DNA of 64,000 nt from Irpex lacteus (Eukaryota > Basidiomycota > Agaricomycetes > Polyporales > Irpicaceae). Below are positions 34,108-45,875 of the stretch, in pieces. The stretch spans positions 1,054,001 to 1,118,000 of the forward strand of contig MQVO02000012.1 of NCBI GenBank assembly GCA_001986395.2. The letters run 5' to 3'. How positions within the stretch are numbered: position 1 is the first letter of the stretch; the number at the start of each line of letters is the position of its first letter. Both the position numbers and the translations under genes were made by a program. The notes under the pieces are model-generated. The model was not told the origin of the DNA and made no database searches. It saw nothing but the letters and a program-made list of their open reading frames with translations.

Positions 34108-36531
34108 TCAGCACATGAACAGCAGGTTGACATCCTGCAAAATGAATCAATGTTACTATGATTACTCCCTGCCTATTAAGACGCTCCGCTTACCATGGGA
34201 TGAGAGGCCGACAACTGCGGCTTCTGACTGTATTTCTGCTTCAAGATCGTTCTGTAAATATAACACGTAATCAGCTAACGCGAACCTTTAGAATGCAAAT
34301 TACAAGACCTGCCGGATATTGATGAGCAATTGTTGGTAGCTCAGCTGCTGGTTTTGCGCTATACAAGATGATTAGGCATGCGTCAAATGCACGGACATTT
34401 CGGAGGCTCACAGAGGACAGAGATGAACGCCTGCGAGTAGGTTATGATTAGCTCTCGTGATGATTAGTGCAGGTAATCTCGCTACTCACGAAGCTCATGG
34501 CGCCAGTGGACTGTCCTGCCTCGACCGTGTCTGCGCTGGTCTGCGAATCCTTGCATCCACTGAAGGAGATCTGCAAGCCATAGTCATAAGACAATGCCAC
34601 GCCAATATCACACTTGTGAACATACCACGTCCGCGGGGCTAGTCTTGGTGGCCCTCGCCTTCTTATCGGCGCGCGCTCCGCCGCCAGAAGCAGTCTTGAT
34701 GAGGCCCGACACAGAGGAGAACACAGATCCCTAAAGATATGAAAGCTCAGGGGAGATGGAAGAGCTATAGTGTGGGAAACTCGTACCATATCACCGCGCG
34801 CGTAAGAGGTAACGGCAGATAGCAACCCTTGACCTGCCTCTGCTGCAAGATTAGGCTCTTTCACCTTACCCTCAGTAGAGTAGATATACGGAAGATCTAT
34901 GAGGACGTTAGTGCCAACCCTAATTTTATTACATGTGCCTGAACACGCGCACCCAATGCAGAGCCTGAATGACAAGACTACAGAATTTCTGAGCTTGATC
35001 AAGAGCGTTGCATACTAATGGACTTACGTCGAAGATAGCCGTAAGACGGCAACCAGGCGGTAAGGGCTTGACCATAATATCGTGCATAATCTAGATGGAG
35101 GAACGATGAGGCCTACAACAAATGTTAATGGGATAGTCGAGGAACTCACATCATCGACAATGTGGCCACTATCCTTGAAGTCGACAGGGTAGATTGTTTC
35201 ATCGTAACCATCGGCTTCATCACCGTCAAGGTCCTTCGTTTGACCACCATGACCAGAGTCTACAGTTCATGGGAGTAAGCCTCCGCAAGCCTACGAACCA
35301 AAGAGCACATACAATGGAAGAAGAGCGAGTCATTGGGCTGAGCATCCCTAACAAGCCATTGCATCGCTTGTAGCTATGGGAATATAGGTGAGACCAATAA
35401 AATTCGACAATAACTATGTCGTTAACTTACGATATTCTGTTTGGTGGGGATTTGTCGTGGGTTTTGCGAATCGTCAGTCAACATAACGATATCATCGCTC
35501 TTATACCCGAAGTATGCTAGATTAGGTGAACAGCATAAGATTTACAGCCATAGATAGGATGGATCCATAACTTACTGCAAATGAATCGCTTCACGTTGTT
35601 AGCATCATTAATGCACCCTTTCAGCTCCGCCGACTGTCCGAAGTAATTGATACCAATCTATAACGCTTGTCAGACATCATGGGTGTTGCGAGATTGGTTG
35701 GAGCGTACGCAAAGAGCTTTCTTCTTTCCTGTGCATTGTGAATATTGGAAGTACGGTTGTTGGCGGGTATGGTTTGCAGCTTCAAATGAAGGGCCATAGT
35801 TTTGTTGCTGTGTCGGCGGGCGGGGAGGTGGTCCAGCTATCGTATAAGTCAGTAGAGCCAATGGGTATGCCTGTAAATTACATACGCGGCGGAGCGTATG
35901 AGCCTTGATCTATACGTGCAGGGATTGCTGGTGGACCATCTGTTCTCGGAGGAATTGGCGGAGGACCAGATGGGCTGGCGTATCCTCCAGGTGGGGGTCC
36001 AGATGGTGGGGCATATCCACCAGGTGGTGGACCACTAGGTGAGTTATAACGGTTGTGAGGAGGTGGAGGACCTGGTGGGGGACCGTAGCCACTTGGAGGT
36101 CCTGGTGGGGGTGGGTAGCCCGGCGGTCCGGATGGGGAAGGGAAACCCTGCGGAGGGCCTGGAGGTGGCCCTGATGGTGGCCCATAAGAGTACCTACAAC
36201 AAAGAAATCGTGAGTCTAGAAAAATATTGAACATATGGATTACTTACCCGCCCGGTGGAGGGGAAGCGTACGCTGGTGCGTAGCCTGGTGTGTAACCTGG
36301 CGTGCCGCCGGGGGCTGCGCCTGGAAATGCACTGAAAGTAGTTTGTTGAACAGCTGGTCATATGGACGAGACTATGAAGAAACCTACGGAGAAGGAAATC
36401 CTCCCCTACCCCAATAATCGAGATAAGTCTGAGATCAACTTACGCCATGTGAGATGAACTTACGGCGGAGGTCCAGAAGGTGGTCCGGGTGGGGGATAGC
36501 CTCGCTGATTGCCTGGGTAATTGTTCCACAT
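34108..36531 (-). CDS. Type I metacaspase with proline-rich prodomain
   Basis: Caspase-fold cysteine protease (clan CD, C14) cleaving after Arg/Lys, linked in fungi to stress death and protein quality control. The start at 36531 gives [17 protein letters not shown] long prodomain of repeated [13 protein letters not shown] units follows (36240 to about 35900). Then come [36 protein letters not shown] and [20 protein letters not shown]. The catalytic His is in [20 protein letters not shown] and the catalytic Cys in [20 protein letters not shown]. The p10-like part contains [16 protein letters not shown] and [20 protein letters not shown], ending [11 protein letters not shown] at 34108. The acidic loop after the His suggests calcium dependence, as in the family. 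Confidence 0.93.
35900..36240 (-). repeat. GPP-rich coding repeats in the metacaspase prodomain
   Basis: Repeated units such as [20 protein letters not shown] and [15 protein letters not shown] appear, encoded by near-repeated ggtggtggacc-type DNA on the plus strand. Such tracts are prone to length change and are usual in type I metacaspase prodomains. Confidence 0.8.
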
Positions 36532-36731
36532 CACTCCCGTATAACTTCAGTTATAAGTTACAATCTTATCGTAGATAGTCTTTGAGTCGGATGCTGGTGG
36601 AGGTGGGAGAGAGTTAAGGTGCGTTCTAAGATGGTCGACTGTGATATAAGGACTTAAGCGCTGGAATGCCGCCGGCAAGATCGGCCTGTACGCAGCTTTT
36701 CCAGTGCAATGCATTGCCTGCTCCTGCTACC

Positions 36732-37091
36732 ATGCCACCATACCTCCAACATGTCCTCTATTCTCTGGCGATCACTTCAATAAGCATTCATTATCTCTGG
36801 CACAAACGTGAATCAGAAGAGCAACGAAGACATTACACCACAAGGATAGGGTTGCTCGAAGACACCGTGCGACGGCTACGTGCTGGACAGCAGGTGGACC
36901 AGACAGACTTTGATGTGCTGAAGAGGTTGTCCATGGAGCCTGGCTCTGTCAGCGCTGTCGCTCGCGGCGTTGAACCAGAGCACGAAATTGGCTGGCAAGA
37001 GATGTTGTTGGGCAGGCGGGCGAACAAGACTGAGGAGGCGAAGGCGGCCTCTGACAAGTGGGACGAAATAGACCTTGAGAAGAGTGTGTGA
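36732..37091 (+). CDS. Small single-pass membrane protein with coiled coil
   Basis: An intronless frame. The likely start is ATG 36732 (MPPYLQHVLYSLAITS); an in-frame ATG at 36666 would add 22 residues. A short hydrophobic segment (VLYSLAITSISIHYLW) is followed by a charged helix (HKRESEEQRRHYTTRIGLLE and DTVRRLRAGQQVDQTDFDVL), then an acidic C-terminus ending DKWDEIDLEKSV. About 119 residues. An N-terminal anchor plus short coiled coil is common in small mitochondrial or ER proteins. I do not recognise the family. It is divergent from the metacaspase gene with about 200 bp between. Confidence 0.6.
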   Translation: MPPYLQHVLYSLAITSISIHYLWHKRESEEQRRHYTTRIGLLEDTVRRLRAGQQVDQTDFDVLKRLSMEPGSVSAVARGVEPEHEIGWQEMLLGRRANKTEEAKAASDKWDEIDLEKSV

Positions 37092-37471
37092 ATATCTGTG
37101 TGTATTGTTTATTTCGGCTAATGTTGACGTAAATTTAGTCCGAAAGGAGCTGCAACTACCGTCGGACGCCCTTCGATGAACGTAGATAATATGCAGTTGT
37201 TCAATAGCCTCGTCGTACCGAGAAGGGGCCACATACTGGATCAGATTACTATACTTGCAGGTCAATTGCTTGGTTGGACCAATAATCACTCTGTGGGAGC
37301 ATTGACCACACTGCTACCATCCCCATGTGGTCGTTGTACTATATCATGCATTACGAAGTTTCTTATCCTTTGAACGTCGGGTATTACAGTTACAAGCATC
37401 TCCCATCCATACTACAACAAAACCGAAGCCGGAAAATACCAACCACCATGGGTATCAGAAGTATGGGCAAT
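37092..37471. other. Intergenic
   Basis: About 380 bp between two convergent genes. It probably contains both 3' UTRs. Nothing else seen. Confidence 0.5.
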
Positions 37472-38889
37472 TTACTCGCCACTTGGTCTTTGGGAAGGTG
37501 TTCTTGATATTGGTGATGTTCTGAAGTACTTCGACCTCCGAGCTGAATCAGCCGCGAACACTGAAGTCGAGGGATTGGCGAGAAGGTCTGCTTTTCGAGA
37601 CTTCGACTTCTCGACCGCCGTTGCATGACGGGCTGTCTCCATGAGGCCGTCCAAAAGAGAGTCGAAGGGTTTGAGTGGTTTTTGTGTTAGCGACCCAGAT
37701 TTCGAGAGCTTGAGGTGATTTGTGGGCAATACGGTGCAGACAGGTTGAGAATTCAGAAGAGCACTGCTGCGAATAGACGGGAAGGGAGGGCTGTCGTCAT
37801 GCTGCCTGCTTGGAGGATCACTGTCACATGCCAGGATACGCTGCCCAGCGGCTGGAGTTGATGGTAGACTACTCCTTGGGTAGGTGGGCCGGTGTTGTGA
37901 GAGCCTACGAAGAGATATCTCGCGCTGCTTTTGCCTGTGCGTCGTTTCGTTAACATAAGTATGCAGCCAAAAGCAGTGATTTTACCCAGAAGGACCAGAT
38001 GTCCTGCTCCACGGTTCGACGGGTACGAACGATAGTGACGGAGGTCCGGGACTGTCTCGTAAAGCCACTGTCTTCTTGCGTTTGTTGATTGGAGACTCGT
38101 CCATCGGTAAGGCGGGGAGCAAACCTGGTCTCCAGTGGTCAAGAGACTTGCGAGGTACAGATCGTGCAGTAGTAGCAGTTGAGAAAGGAGCAAAGTCCTC
38201 GGGAAGGATATCTGGAAATCGTCGGGGGTCCCTTCGCCGCCATTTCTTCTTGGCCGGTTGTTTTAGTCTAGATTCCAGTGTAGATGAAGGTACAGCTTCA
38301 AATTTCAAAGTTGGTCTTTCTGGGTCGACTATATGCGCAAGACCAGCAACAGAATCCAACTGGACATGAGAGAGAGCGGCCGCGCGTAGCATGCGTTCCG
38401 AGAGAGTTCCAGATTTCTGACGAGGAAGAGGACTAGAACTAGAGATACCCTCCGTTGACGTCGTTGTCTGAGGCAGTTCTTTACCAGAGGACGCCGAGGT
38501 GACTTCTTGCCTTTCTACAAAGCCAGCATGAGGATGAGGCTTGCGAGAAGGCGTAGAGATATTGATGTCAACATAATGGCGCTTTTTCTTGTCTTTACTA
38601 GTAGGAGTAGAAGCCGACCACTGCAGAAAGTCTTCCACCGTTACCGGCTTTTCTGGAGTGCTATGGTCCAAGCCCCGCTTTCGAGTCTGAGACCGAGTAT
38701 TGTAGCTGCGTTTAGATATGCTAGCATTGCTAGGCTCAGGTCGAGGCGGCGAAGAGCTGGATGACGTGGTATGGCACGAACGTCGACGTTTGCGCTTGAT
38801 CTGCGATGTCGTGAGCATATATGCGGCAGTACTAGCAATATGTTGCCTGAGGACGCACAATGAAGCTCTGCGACAGTTGAGACATGTGT
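37472..38889 (-). CDS. Basic, disordered nuclear-type protein with N-terminal CxxC (5' end unresolved)
   Basis: Two long exons are visible. The upstream one begins after an acceptor near 38889 with TYTCLNCRRASLCVLRQH, then a basic stretch (SQIKRKRRRSC) and Ser-rich text containing TVEDFLQWSAST and KKRHYVDINISTPSRKP. It ends at a donor in GPSG (gtaaaat near 37982). The next exon continues in frame with QKQREISLRRLSQHRP and ends FRTSPISRTPSQRPSGE at 37472. Joining them removes an in-frame stop, which supports a single gene of about 450 residues or more. The start lies in an upstream exon I could not fix. Basic clusters suggest nuclear localisation. The C-x2-C-x6-C arrangement is only weakly like a zinc-binding motif. 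Function unknown. Confidence 0.55.
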
Positions 38890-38902
38890 AAGTCTGTAGC
38901 AA

Positions 38903-39476
38903 GTAGTTGAATCAGCATGTATCCAATGGAAAATGTTTTAAAAGACATACAGGACGTTTGCGTTACGGAGGAACAGGCCAGATCAAAGTGCTAGCGCCCC
39001 GATGTCGGTACTGGCGTATTTGCGCATGTTTTCGCTTCCATCGTGGGAGCGTACTTCCCCGTATGGGAGGTTGTGTAAAGACGGTCATGTCACAGTCACG
39101 GTCATCCAAGAGCAATAAGTATCGAGTTAGAGTCGTTAGCCACAAAGTCCTTGGGTGAAATTGTGCGCGAAAATGGCAGTCGGAAGGTACATTTCCACGG
39201 AGCCGCTATGATCGCATTGGAGAACACAGGCTCAAGCCCGTCAAGCCCGACTGAGCCTGTAGATAGCACCCACCACCGTGACTGACGGGCTCGCTCATAG
39301 GTACTAGAAGAGGTTAAATATTTCAACATGCGCGGTGACGATTGCGCTGTGCGTTGCACCTGCTATCACGGATATCAGTCGAAGTTGTCACAAAGTCTGA
39401 TCTGGAAAGTTTGAAGAGGAAGACAGTCATATCCTACAGTCATGTCGACCAGTCGAAAGTACCTCTAGAAACCAGT
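38903..39476. other. 5' region of preceding gene and left flank of the transposon
   Basis: About 570 bp. It probably holds the first exon and promoter of the 37472-38889 gene (a donor gtatgtc lies near 38950). No other gene is seen up to the transposon end at 39477. Confidence 0.4.
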
Positions 39477-39511
39477 CATCAGTAAAGGTGCGAAGCGCGC
39501 TGACGCGCGCT
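39477..39511. repeat. Gene-B-side terminus of the left Plavaka copy with hairpin
   Basis: Terminal repeat starting CATCAGTAAAGG, followed by a stem agcgcgc-tgac-gcgcgct at 39494-39511. The mirror copy is at 54665-54699. Confidence 0.8.
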
Positions 39512-39793
39512 GAAATGCGTGCGTAAGGGCAATACAGGCCATTTCAGCATTATAAGTGGCATAAGGCGTAAGGGCACCCAATTTTGGCCTCAGACATCAC
39601 ACATAGCGCTCGTTAATGAGTCCTCAGTAATGCCGAACTCTCAGGAGTGCTCAGTGTTATATTTTGCATTCAGCGGTCATGTATATCAGGGGGTTCAGTA
39701 GCTACAGCGTGTACATAGTAAAAAGCGTGCAATATACGGGAATAGATTGATTATCAAGCAGAACAGTGCAGCTACTTTGCCGGCTGGTTATTC

Positions 39794-42266
39794 TTACTGA
39801 TCGTCGTCGTCCCAATCCACTGGCGAGCTGGGAACATGGATGACAGCGGCGCCACCATAATCCTCCTCATCGTCGGTCTTTTGATCCCAGGTGTTCTCCT
39901 GCTGGTCAATAAACTCGTTCGCCTTGTCAACGAGAGTGTGGAAACGTCGCGTCTTGCGTCCCTCCATGAGATTAACACGAACTGACTTTGCGTGCGCACG
40001 CCAGATGCCCAGACGACGAGCATTGCCGTTGCGCAGCTCGTCCCCAGAGAATGGCGGAGGCGCCTGGTAGGAACCAGACTCATACGCCAGAAATGCACGG
40101 TGAGCCTATTAATTATCGCGCGTAAGCTCGAGTATCAAAGATGAGGTTGAATCTAGGTGATGCTAGTACTTACTGCGCAAATAGACATCGTCAGCGCGCC
40201 CTCCGGGAGGCCCTTCGATACCAGATTGAGGCGTGTGATGACAGGATCGTTCGCGATATCGAGCTCGCCCAGAATTGACCGGTCAACCATCTTGAGGTGC
40301 TCTGCGAGCACGATGAGTACACATGGCGATGAGAACGCTTCCTGCAGGGCCAGTAAACGAGAGTGAGTTTAAAGCCATTATAGCAGTAGAGGTATTTACT
40401 TACCGGCTTCTCAGTGTCTACGCTCGACCAATACAACTCGCCTCGATCAGCCCGCAACGCCTCCTTCACCTCCTTCCGAATATCCTCTGCTGGTTTCTTG
40501 TCCATGCGTAGCTTGACATACTGAATAGCTGTTCTTCCCATCCTCGCTCGAACGTTGGAGACACCAAGACGGGCCTAACAGTGAGAGTAAGTAACGCGGT
40601 CCATGTTCGTCTTGCTCACGAAACATGGATTCATACCTTCTGATAGATCTGATCTGATTTTGACTGCGCTGTATAGTGCTTCTCAGCGAAAAGGTGGTCC
40701 ATGATCTTGTGGAAAAGCCACCAGAAGACGTCGTTCGGAGGTTGGCCTCTCAACTTGTCATTGTAGTCGAGCTCCCACGGCCAAGCCTGTAACCCAAAAA
40801 AGTGAACGAGAGTGGCTATGATAGATCCAGTGCTCTCGTCGAGCTCTGCTCTAGCAAACTCGGGCATGTTCCTCAGCGCCTTCGACTTCTCAGGGTCGGG
40901 TTCACTCCGCGATGCGCGGGGTTTCTTCAAGTTTGACGGGCCCGCCGTAGTTGTAGAAGTCTTTGGTTGACCTCGAGAATCGTCAACCAGGGTCATCTGA
41001 AAAGTATATGTGGGTCAGTGCATTGAATATCCCCCGCAGAGTGAATGTGATGCTAACCTGCCTACGATTTCTCTTACCATGTCCAGGTTTCGAGGTCATT
41101 ACTCCAATATCATCAAAGCCAGCAACGGCTTCGACGATCTGCTGAGCAGCATGGCGCTCTCGCTGTTCCCTTCGGTACTCGGGTGTGTCGAGGGGTTCGG
41201 TATGTGGTCCGTGCTGTCTGCCACGTCGCCAGTCTTCACTGATGCCCGACGCCGCCGCTATTTGCTTTGCGCTAGGTGCTCCGTGGCGACTCCTAGATGA
41301 AGAGACACAGACATTAAGTCTCAATGGAATGAGCACAACTAGCTCCTACGTACAAGCTGGTAGACGGGGCCCCTGACGATGCACTCGCAGGACGAATCCC
41401 TTTGTTTCCCTGGGGAGTGCGTGCATTGTTGATGTCGGACCGAAGCGCACGAGAACGTTGCTCGCGCTTCTCTCTCTCGCTGATCTGCGGCTGCTAAATG
41501 AAGTAGGTGGGATGAAGCGGTGGGAATATCGAGGAAATGAGTTACTGACCTTGGGCTTTTGTGTCTGCTTCTCACGGTCAGTTTCCCCCAATCGCACGTC
41601 CTGCCCTATCTCCTCTTCCTCGTCGCTGCTGCTGTCCACACCAGTCCAGTGTTCACCACGTAGTAAGTCGTCATCTTCAGAGTGGAGGGCTACTTGGCTG
41701 ATCTGGTGCGGAAGCTCGTCAGACACGTCACCGTTGTGGTCCTGTTCAGGTCCGTAAGTGCTTTCATTGCTGGCTTGCCCTCTACGATGCTTATCGAGCA
41801 GTGCGGCAACAGCGACAACGCCCTGGTGTTCTCGAATCGTCTTCTCACGTCGATCGTGCTCCTTCGCATCGATCTTTGCCTGCTTGTCGGCTTTCTTGAT
41901 GGCCGCTGCCTCAGCAATATCGGTTTGTCGACGCTTCTCTAGGCCAACGCTCTTTGCGGGGTGGGGGTTGTTGGTGGTGCGGGTTTCATGTAACCGGCGA
42001 CTCGAAGACAATGAGTCAACACCCGGAGCATTTTCGACCTCATGAAGGTGAGCTGCTGTGTCTGCGTGTGGTAGTGGGGCGGTGGGCTGGAGGTTTGAGC
42101 GTTTGGCAGGCGGCTTCTTTGTTGTTGTGCTGCCCCTCTTGCGCTTAGTGTTTGTATTCGCTGCTGAGACTCCGCTGTTGTTGATAGGCTCCTCTGCTTC
42201 AATAGCAGCACTCGAAATCGCTTCCTGCATGGCAGACTGCCTCGTCCGAGGACCCCTATTTGCCAT
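39794..42266 (-). CDS. Plavaka-associated second gene (unknown family), left copy
   Basis: Divergent to the transposase gene in the same element. The start at 42266 reads MANRGPRTRQSAMQEAISS, followed by a basic region (NTKRKRGSTTTKKPPAKRSN) suited to nuclear localisation and a charged helix (IKKADKQAKIDAKEHDRREK). An acidic patch (SSSDEEEEIGQDV) precedes several short introns. The conserved-looking C-terminal half contains LVHFFGLQAWPWELDYNDK, PPNDVFWWLFHKIMDHLF, ARLGVSNVRARMGRTAIQYV and LAEHLKMVDRSILGELDIAN. It ends in an acidic tail (SSPVDWDDDDQ) with TAA at 39794. There is no zinc finger or nuclease motif. It may be a DNA-binding or regulatory partner of the transposase, but I do not recognise the family. 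Identical in the right copy. Confidence 0.78.
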
Positions 42267-42464
42267 GGCCGAGTCTGACTACGAATTGGAGGGAGGGATG
42301 TTGGAGAGCGATGTAGTGATATGGGAGGCTGACGTGGCTTTGCAACTGGGTGAGTCAGCAAAGTGGCTTTCTTTGGCACAACCAAACAAACCGTCTGACC
42401 TGCCGCTTTCCCCTCCGATACTTGAAGCATCACACCACGCCGAATTCAAGTCTCCGCGCACACG
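42267..42464. promoter_or_regulatory. Short divergent promoter region between the two Plavaka genes (left copy)
   Basis: Only about 200 bp separate the gene-B ATG (42266) from the best transposase ATG (42465). The alternative plus-strand ATG at 42265 overlaps the gene-B ATG in the palindrome CATG and opens a frame that ends at a gtgagt donor, so it may be a longer transposase start. The same region is mirrored at 51712-51909. Confidence 0.55.
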
Positions 42465-45400
42465 ATGGCCATTACCTGCACAACCTGCAGTCCCAGCAGG
42501 ACATTCTCCACCCGCAGTGCTTACACCGCGCATTGCAGACGAGTTCATTCTCATCGTACTGTCAACCAGCCCCGCTCAACCTTTCGCTATCATCCACATC
42601 TGCATGGTAAGCTTAGAAGCTTCACCTGAGTCTGTCACTTACTTACACTATTATCGCACACCTATCAGGTCGCCCTTGTGCAAGGGATGGTCAATTCCTT
42701 CCCAGAAATGCTCCAGTCCCTCCTCGCGACAACACACACGACTGGACACCGTTTGCAAGTCGTTCAGCATTTGAACTCGCTGAGCTGATCTTCGAGAGAG
42801 AGGAGATGTCTAAGGGTAGGGCCGACGATCTCCTCAAGATATGGACAGCGCACCAAATCGAGATGGGGCACTTTACCGAGGCTCCCTATCGCGATTACAA
42901 CGACTTAACCGACACAATCGACGCAATTGAGCTTGGCGATGCACCCTGGGAGGCCTTCACGGTACGCTATGGTGGACCGCTCAATGACACTTCGCCAGCT
43001 TGGAAACGAGAAGCCTACACTATTTATTCCCGCAACACTCTAATGGTCATGCGTTCGGTTCTCGCCAACTCCGATTACGACGGGTCTTTTGAATACAGCC
43101 CTTACCGAGAGTATATAGGACCTGAAGCCCGCCGCTGGAGCAATCTTATGTCCGGAGATTGGGCGTGGGACAAGGCGGTATGTGATTTTTTGGTTCTTTC
43201 GAGTCTCCGTCTTCTGCTAAAACACTACTTTAGACGGAAATCGCTAAGAACCCCGCTATGCAGGGAGCGATGCTCTGTCCTGTAATCTCTGGCGCTGATA
43301 AGACAACTGTCTCGGTCGCTACTGGTCAGACAGAATACCATCCTGTCTACGCATCCTGCGGCAATCTCAAGAACGCTATGCGGCGCGCCCACCGTGAGGG
43401 AGTTGTACCAGTCGCCTTTCTTGCGATTCCTAAAGGTTTGTTCTAGTGTTCTATCTAGTAAACACGGAGTTAGCAAACACTGATCAATATGTTAAGGAAC
43501 ACGAGAGTACGATGACGACGATGAATTCCGACTATTTCGAAAGCAACTCTATCATACATCCCTCGCTCAAGTGTTCGCTCCCCTCAAGCCAGGCATGACA
43601 ACGCCAGAAATTATGCAATGTCCCGACGGACATTATCGTAAAGTTGTTTTTGAGCTTGGGCCCTTCATCGCGGATTATCCGGAGCAGGTTATGCTTGCAG
43701 GGATTGTACAAGGCTGGTGTCCAAAGTGAGTGTGGCTGACATATACTCTTCGGAACACGTATATTAATGTGCATTGATCTCGTTAGGTGTCTGTCACCCA
43801 GCGCAGATCTCCAAGAAAGCGATGAGCCCCGTTTCCGGGAGCTGACGGAGACTATGTTGCAGTACTTTGACGACGATCGACTGTGGGAGACGTTCGGAAT
43901 GGACGCAGGTGTTATAGTAAGCCACGTTCAATCTGTCTTCCTCTTGTACTAGTCTTCCTAACGCTGATATGCCGTATAGCCATACACAGCTCACTTCCCG
44001 CGAGCAGATATCCACGAGCTCCTGTCACCCGATATATTACATCAACTCGTCAAAGGAACTTTCAAGGATCATCTCGTTACGTGGGTGGAAGTCTACATCA
44101 CTACTACAAGACCTGCGCGTGAGGCGAAGAAAGTTCTTGATGATATTGACCGCCGGTGAGTTATACTCAATCATTCTCTGTGCTTCCTGGACTGATCATC
44201 GAGACTCAATAGTATTGCCTCGGTACCACCCTTCCCAGGTCTCCGTCGCTTTCCCGAGGGCCGACGATTCAAGCAATGGACGGGAAACGACTCAAAGGCA
44301 CTAATGAAGGTTCGTTTTGTGTATTAAAACAGCCAAAATTTGTCTTTTGACACTAATATACCTCGTACATCAGGTATTTCTTCCAGCTATCGTTGGATAT
44401 GTCCCCGATAGGATGGTTGCAGCTATACGCGCATTTCTCGACTTCTGCTATCTGGCGCGGCAGCCCTTTCACACTCGCAAAACCCTTGACGACATGAATC
44501 ATGCGCTCGCCGAATTCCGTACCCTCAGAACGATCTTTCAAGAGGTAGGGGTGCGTCCAGACGGATTCGCGTTACCACGTCAGCACTCCCTTGTACACTA
44601 TGTGCGTAGCATCGAGCTCTTCGGGTCTCCGAACGGATTATGCTCCTCCATCACCGAATCCCGACACATCACGGCCGTGAAGAGACCATGGCGACGCTCA
44701 AATCGCCACAACCCCCTTCTGCAGATGCTCCGAACAAACTCCCGTTTGAGCAAGCTGGCGGCCGCACGAGTTGAGTTTGGACGACGGAGGATGCTGCACG
44801 GAGATGTCCTCACAGCGGCTAAGGTAAATGCAGGAATCGTCGATGAAGAGTTGCAGAACCCACATCCAACTGTGGTGGATGACGCAAACCTCGAGGACGG
44901 TCCTATTGACGAAGATGACGCGGGAGTTTATGAGGGTCCCCGTGCAGAATACTTCTTCGAACTTGCGCGTCGTGCAGGTGTGTTCGCTCGCTGTGTTTGT
45001 AGAAACTTACTGACGCTGTTCACTTTATGTAGCTGAAACTTCTGATGTAGATACCATCGCGGCGAAGCTGAACGAGCCGAAACTGCAAGAGTTGTGCCGT
45101 CGGTTTCTCTACGATCAGTTGCACCCGGACGCTCCGATGACGGGTGAAGAGGTCTCTCTACATGAGTGTCCCTACTTCTACGGCCGAGTTTCACGCTTCC
45201 ATTCAGGTCGAGCTATCATCTACGCGCCGAGTGAAGATTCCGGGACCACAGGGATGCATACGGAAACTATCCGATCGCACCCGCGCTGGAGGAAAGGTCG
45301 TGCACGCTATGACACTGTGCTTGTACAAAACGGCCCCGAGGACGACGTATTAAGCGGAATGCTCGTCGGGCGTGTTCTGAGCTTTCTTTCTTTCGCTCAT

Positions 45401-45685
45401 GAAGACGTCCATTACGACACCGCTCTACTAGAGTGGTTTTTACCCTTCGGAGAAGAGCCGGACCCTGTAACAGGCATGTGGGTAGTGAGACCTGAGATGC
45501 GCCGTGGGCGAAGGCATGTCAGTCTTGTGCACACCGATAGTATAGTACGTGGGTGCCATTTAATCGGAATGTATGGGAAACACCAGTTGCCCAAGGATTT
45601 TCATTTTTCATTTTCGCTCGACGCCTTCCAGGCCTTTTATCTCAATCACTACATAGACTATCATGCCCATCAGTACATTCAATAG
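42465..45685 (+). CDS. Plavaka transposase, left copy
   Basis: DDE-type transposase of the Plavaka group. The start at 42465 opens a C2H2 finger (MAITCTTCSPSRTFSTRSAY then TAHCRRVH). After the first intron (42607-42668) come HDWTPFASRSAFELAELIFE and YDGSFEYSPYREYIGPEARR, then RWSNLMSGDWAWDKA. The next exon has GADKTTVSVATGQTEYHPVY and MRRAHREGVVPVAFLAIPKG, and after a further intron REYDDDDEFRLFRKQLYHTS and CPDGHYRKVVFELGPFIADY. The core goes on with AGIVQGWCPKC, LLSPDILHQLVKGTFKDHLV and SITESRHITAVKRPWRRSNR. The C-terminal part ends NHYIDYHAHQYIQ at 45685. All frames are open, so it is potentially active. It is the same, base for base as far as seen, as 48491-51711. Confidence 0.9.
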
Positions 45686-45845
45686 CTCAGCTTTGTATCG
45701 CAAATACTTCTCAGGAGCACTATATACATCTGACTCCCGGAGTCTTGGAATGCTTAGACTACTTATTCTACTTGAGCCGCTAAGGATTGCTGAAATTTCG
45801 CTCAATCACTGAGGCGCGCCATCAGTACTTTCAGCCCCCATCAGG

Positions 45846-45875
45846 AGTGAAAGCGCTTCGCGCTTTCACTGATGC
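45846..45875. repeat. Transposase-side terminus of the left Plavaka copy with hairpin
   Basis: The last 30 bases contain an 11-bp stem (agtgaaagcgc / gcgctttcact, loop ttc) bounded by CTGATGC. Internal CATCAG motifs also sit at 45820 and 45839. The mirror is at 48301-48330. Confidence 0.85.

Larger units (their letters stand above)
39477..45875 (+). mobile_element. Plavaka-type DNA transposon, left copy
   Basis: A 6,399-bp element identical end to end with 48301-54699 in inverted orientation: every feature at p has its partner at 94176-p, so there is no indel. Ends read CATCAGTAAAGGTGCGAAGC at the left and, as reverse complement, CATCAGTGAAAGCGCGAAGC at the right, an imperfect 22-bp terminal inverted repeat. 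Identity stops at 39477 and 45875. An AT dinucleotide borders CAG on both sides and could be a 2-bp target duplication, but it may instead belong to the repeat. It carries two divergent intact genes: a transposase (42465-45685, +) and a gene of unknown family (39794-42266, -). Strand is given by the transposase. Confidence 0.92.

Noticed and set aside
39477..39480. A firm 2-bp AT or 3-bp target-site duplication
   Set aside because: AT flanks CAG at all four ends, but because CATCAG/CTGATG is palindromic the bases may belong to the terminal repeat. Empty sites are needed to decide.
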